From Bacteroidales bacterium (GTDB taxonomy: Bacteria; Bacteroidota; Bacteroidia; Bacteroidales; VadinHA17), in contig JALOMM010000070.1 of NCBI GenBank assembly GCA_025455535.1, forward strand, positions 1-7,164: DNA of 7,164 bases, written 5' to 3'. Position 1 is the stretch's first letter. Each line of letters starts with the position of its first letter. The position numbers and the translations under genes were made by a program. The notes beneath the pieces are model-generated. The model was not told the origin of the DNA, searched no databases, and saw nothing but the letters and a program-made list of their open reading frames with translations. Below, piece by piece: positions 5,477 to 7,164 of this stretch.

Positions 5477-6334
5477 ATGGATTATATCAGGATATTGAAA
5501 AGAGGAGCCGCGGCTGCGGCAACATCATACAGGCTTATAATAATCATGTGGCTGACAGCCCTTATGATGGTATTGCTGGTGGCAGTACCTCTGAAGAGCA
5601 TTCTAAAGGGGGTATTTGACAGGAGTCTCGCCACGGAAAGGATGCTGGACGGATTTGATGCCGGACTGGCCGGTGATATGGGTCAGAGCTTCGGATACCT
5701 GTTTGGCGCCGCAACACTAGGTGGGTTGTTACTGATGCTGACAGGCTTTCTTCTGTTTACCTTCTTTGCCGGCGGCCTCTTCACCAGGTTTGCTGCAGCC
5801 TACGGAGACCTTAACGTGGCTTCGTTCATGAAGGCCTCTGCCAGGAATTTCTTCCCGTTCCTGGTACTGGCACTGCTTATGACACTGATCATTTTTGCAT
5901 GGACTGCCCTGATCATAGGTGTTCCCGTAGGGATAATGGCAGCGGTGACAGACGGGGCGATGACCGGATCGAATCTGATGAGGATACCTCTCCTTATCTG
6001 GGCACTCGGAATGCCTGTATGGTTGCTGGTCGCCGATCACTCACGACGCTGGATGGCCGCGACAGGATCAGGCAGGGTATTCAGGGCCATGGGGGCAGGC
6101 TTCGGGTCGCTTAAGCGGAGATTCATGAGATCATACGGCGCCATGCTGACTGTTATGATTGTCAATGTGCTGTTCTTCGGCGCTGCATTATGGATTGCAG
6201 CCTGGTCAGTGCCTGAAAGGGGAGGGATGATCTTTCTCTTCTTCCTGGCTACGCAGTTAATGTTCCTGATAAGACTGTTACTGAAATCATGGCGCTATGC
6301 TGTCGTCTCAGAACTTGCGCTTCTGCCTGCTTAA
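5477..6334 (+). CDS. Six-TM integral membrane protein of unknown function
   Basis: I do not recognise a named family. The 285-residue product has six strongly hydrophobic spans at about 18-39, 75-104, 125-155, 168-187, 219-243 and 250-270. The N-terminus is short and basic (IRILKRG). A soluble loop near 45-72 is acidic, and the cytoplasmic-looking loops are Arg-rich (SRRW at 189-192, LKRRFMR at 212-218), which by the positive-inside rule puts both ends in the cytoplasm. The Gly/Ala-rich hydrophobic layout recalls general membrane scaffold or transporter-like domains, but no transport motif is visible. It begins 10 bases after the M1 peptidase stop. A purine-rich GAGGGAG lies immediately before the ATG, closer than a normal Shine-Dalgarno, so reinitiation after the peptidase stop is likely. 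It may help position or process with the peptidase, but that is inferred from neighbourhood only. Its TAA lies inside the shared TTAA with the opposite gene. Confidence 0.8.
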   Translation: MDYIRILKRGAAAAATSYRLIIIMWLTALMMVLLVAVPLKSILKGVFDRSLATERMLDGFDAGLAGDMGQSFGYLFGAATLGGLLLMLTGFLLFTFFAGGLFTRFAAAYGDLNVASFMKASARNFFPFLVLALLMTLIIFAWTALIIGVPVGIMAAVTDGAMTGSNLMRIPLLIWALGMPVWLLVADHSRRWMAATGSGRVFRAMGAGFGSLKRRFMRSYGAMLTVMIVNVLFFGAALWIAAWSVPERGGMIFLFFLATQLMFLIRLLLKSWRYAVVSELALLPA

Positions 6335-7164
6335 TCACCCGGGGCTATATAATAATAGGATGTAAGAATGTAGTCGATTGTGGTTCGCAGCCAGTGCCAT
6401 AGTTCAATATCACTTCTGATCGATTCACTGAAAGGTATGGCATCAAGTCCCCTGTACCGCATGTTGACGCTCATCCCCGGATGGAAATTTCCATACCCCG
6501 CAGGCTGAGCTATAAAGGGGTGGGAGAAGGGCTCCGGTCTGCACCAGGCATAACCGTAATAATCCTCCGTACCCGTTCCGAACGATGAAGGAAAGGTTTC
6601 ACCGTCGACATATATCTTTTCGTCTCCCTCACCCCACCATGCATCTACAGTATTGAATACTGTCACGGCATCTCCGGCATAGACACCCCTGCCGCTTATA
6701 TCAAGGTATGTAAGATCAGCGTGCCTGCCCGTGCCTCCCGTATGTTCGGAGCCTGCCGTCTCTATCCCCTTATGTTCAGCCCACGATGCCCTGAAATACA
6801 TTGAGGAGGAGTCCCACCTGTACGGAGCAAAAGCCACCTGCAATCCGAAGGTCGCAGTATCATTTCCCTTATTCAGCAACGCCACCTCACAGCCCAATCT
6901 GAATGGCATGATAAGGTTGCATGTCATCACTCCTGATGAATCGGCACTGCTGAAACGCGTCATGTACGGGTGAACAGCATAGCCGGTGCCGAAAAAAATA
7001 CCGGCAGGCATGTTGACCGCTTCCTCACCGTCGAATGACAGTTTTATCCATGTGTCACGAAGAAGGGCTGTGTCACCGGCTGACGTGAGAAGCAGTGAGA
7101 GCGAAGTAATTGCCCGGTTCTTTTCACTGAAAGAAATAACATTGGCTGATCCCGGCGGATAGCT
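6331..7164 (-). CDS. GH172 / DUF2961 glycoside hydrolase-like protein, C-terminal part
   Basis: The frame is open from the window edge (7164) to TAA at 6333-6331, giving 277 residues. An internal Met at 7011 is not the real start, because 51 in-frame residues of family-like sequence precede it. The signature is VDAWWGEGDEKIYVDGETF followed by FGTGTEDYYGYAW, the core of DUF2961. This family is now GH172 and includes difructose-anhydride-forming and arabinan or fructan-acting enzymes. The Glu of GEGDE (codon 6630-6628) and the Glu of GTGTEDYY (codon 6567-6565) are 21 residues apart, the same spacing I recall for the catalytic pair of a characterised GH172 enzyme. The C-terminal MRYRGLDAIPFSESIRSDIE and TSYYYIAPG also fit. 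The real N-terminus and any signal peptide lie beyond the window. Substrate cannot be predicted. It converges on the membrane-protein gene and overlaps it by four bases. Confidence 0.88.
   Translation of the reverse strand, partial: SYPPGSANVISFSEKNRAITSLSLLLTSAGDTALLRDTWIKLSFDGEEAVNMPAGIFFGTGYAVHPYMTRFSSADSSGVMTCNLIMPFRLGCEVALLNKGNDTATFGLQVAFAPYRWDSSSMYFRASWAEHKGIETAGSEHTGGTGRHADLTYLDISGRGVYAGDAVTVFNTVDAWWGEGDEKIYVDGETFPSSFGTGTEDYYGYAWCRPEPFSHPFIAQPAGYGNFHPGMSVNMRYRGLDAIPFSESIRSDIELWHWLRTTIDYILTSYYYIAPGD

Noticed and set aside
5729..6040. Minus-strand Cys/His-rich 103-residue frame resembling a metal-binding protein
   Set aside because: It is fully antisense to the hydrophobic spans of the membrane protein. 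Cys, His and Gln here are complements of Ala, Met and Leu codons.
1..7164. CRISPR array, transposase, integrase, phage or defence genes
   Set aside because: No direct repeats of array type and no matching protein motifs were found on either strand.

Overview
The window looks like a contig end from an uncultured Bacteroidota (probably Bacteroidales-like) genome. The case rests on AT-leaning codons in most genes, A-rich leaders with little Shine-Dalgarno sequence, a TAnnTTTG-type promoter box in front of the tRNA, and protein families typical of the phylum: a VPS10/BNR-repeat protein, an M1 peptidase with a hydrophobic tail, a DHODH-like flavoprotein and a GH172/DUF2961 protein. The species cannot be named from sequence alone. 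The first ~210 bases do not belong with the rest. They are about 67% G+C by hand count, against about 42% in the next 90 bases, and encode on the minus strand an internal piece of a TonB-dependent receptor. They meet the C-terminal part of a BNR-repeat gene at a point where both genes are cut mid-domain, which is most simply a chimeric join.

Layout: (1) 1-221, fragment of a foreign TonB-dependent receptor, minus strand. (2) ~210-1220, 3' part of a BNR/sortilin-like repeat protein, plus strand. (3) 1221-1428, an intergenic stretch with a pair of alternative hairpins and two convergent intrinsic terminators built as a 131-bp imperfect inverted repeat. (4) 1428-1502, tRNA-Pro(UGG), minus strand, with its promoter at 1517-1524. 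(5) 1622-2182, an exported glutathione peroxidase with its own terminator. (6) 2398-3420, a dihydroorotate-dehydrogenase-like flavoprotein that lacks the canonical catalytic loop. (7) 3502-5466 and 5477-6334, an M1 zinc metallopeptidase and a six-TM membrane protein in a tight two-gene operon. (8) 6331-7164, the C-terminal 277 residues of a GH172/DUF2961 glycoside hydrolase-like protein, minus strand, running off the window end and sharing the four bases TTAA with the stop of the gene facing it.

The genes do not form one obvious pathway. The peptidase, BNR protein, peroxidase and GH172 protein all fit the cell envelope or extracytoplasmic lifestyle of a polymer-degrading Bacteroidota, and only the peptidase/membrane-protein pair looks co-transcribed. 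I found no mobile element, CRISPR array or defence system. The items most worth checking are the chimeric join and the mirrored terminator pair.
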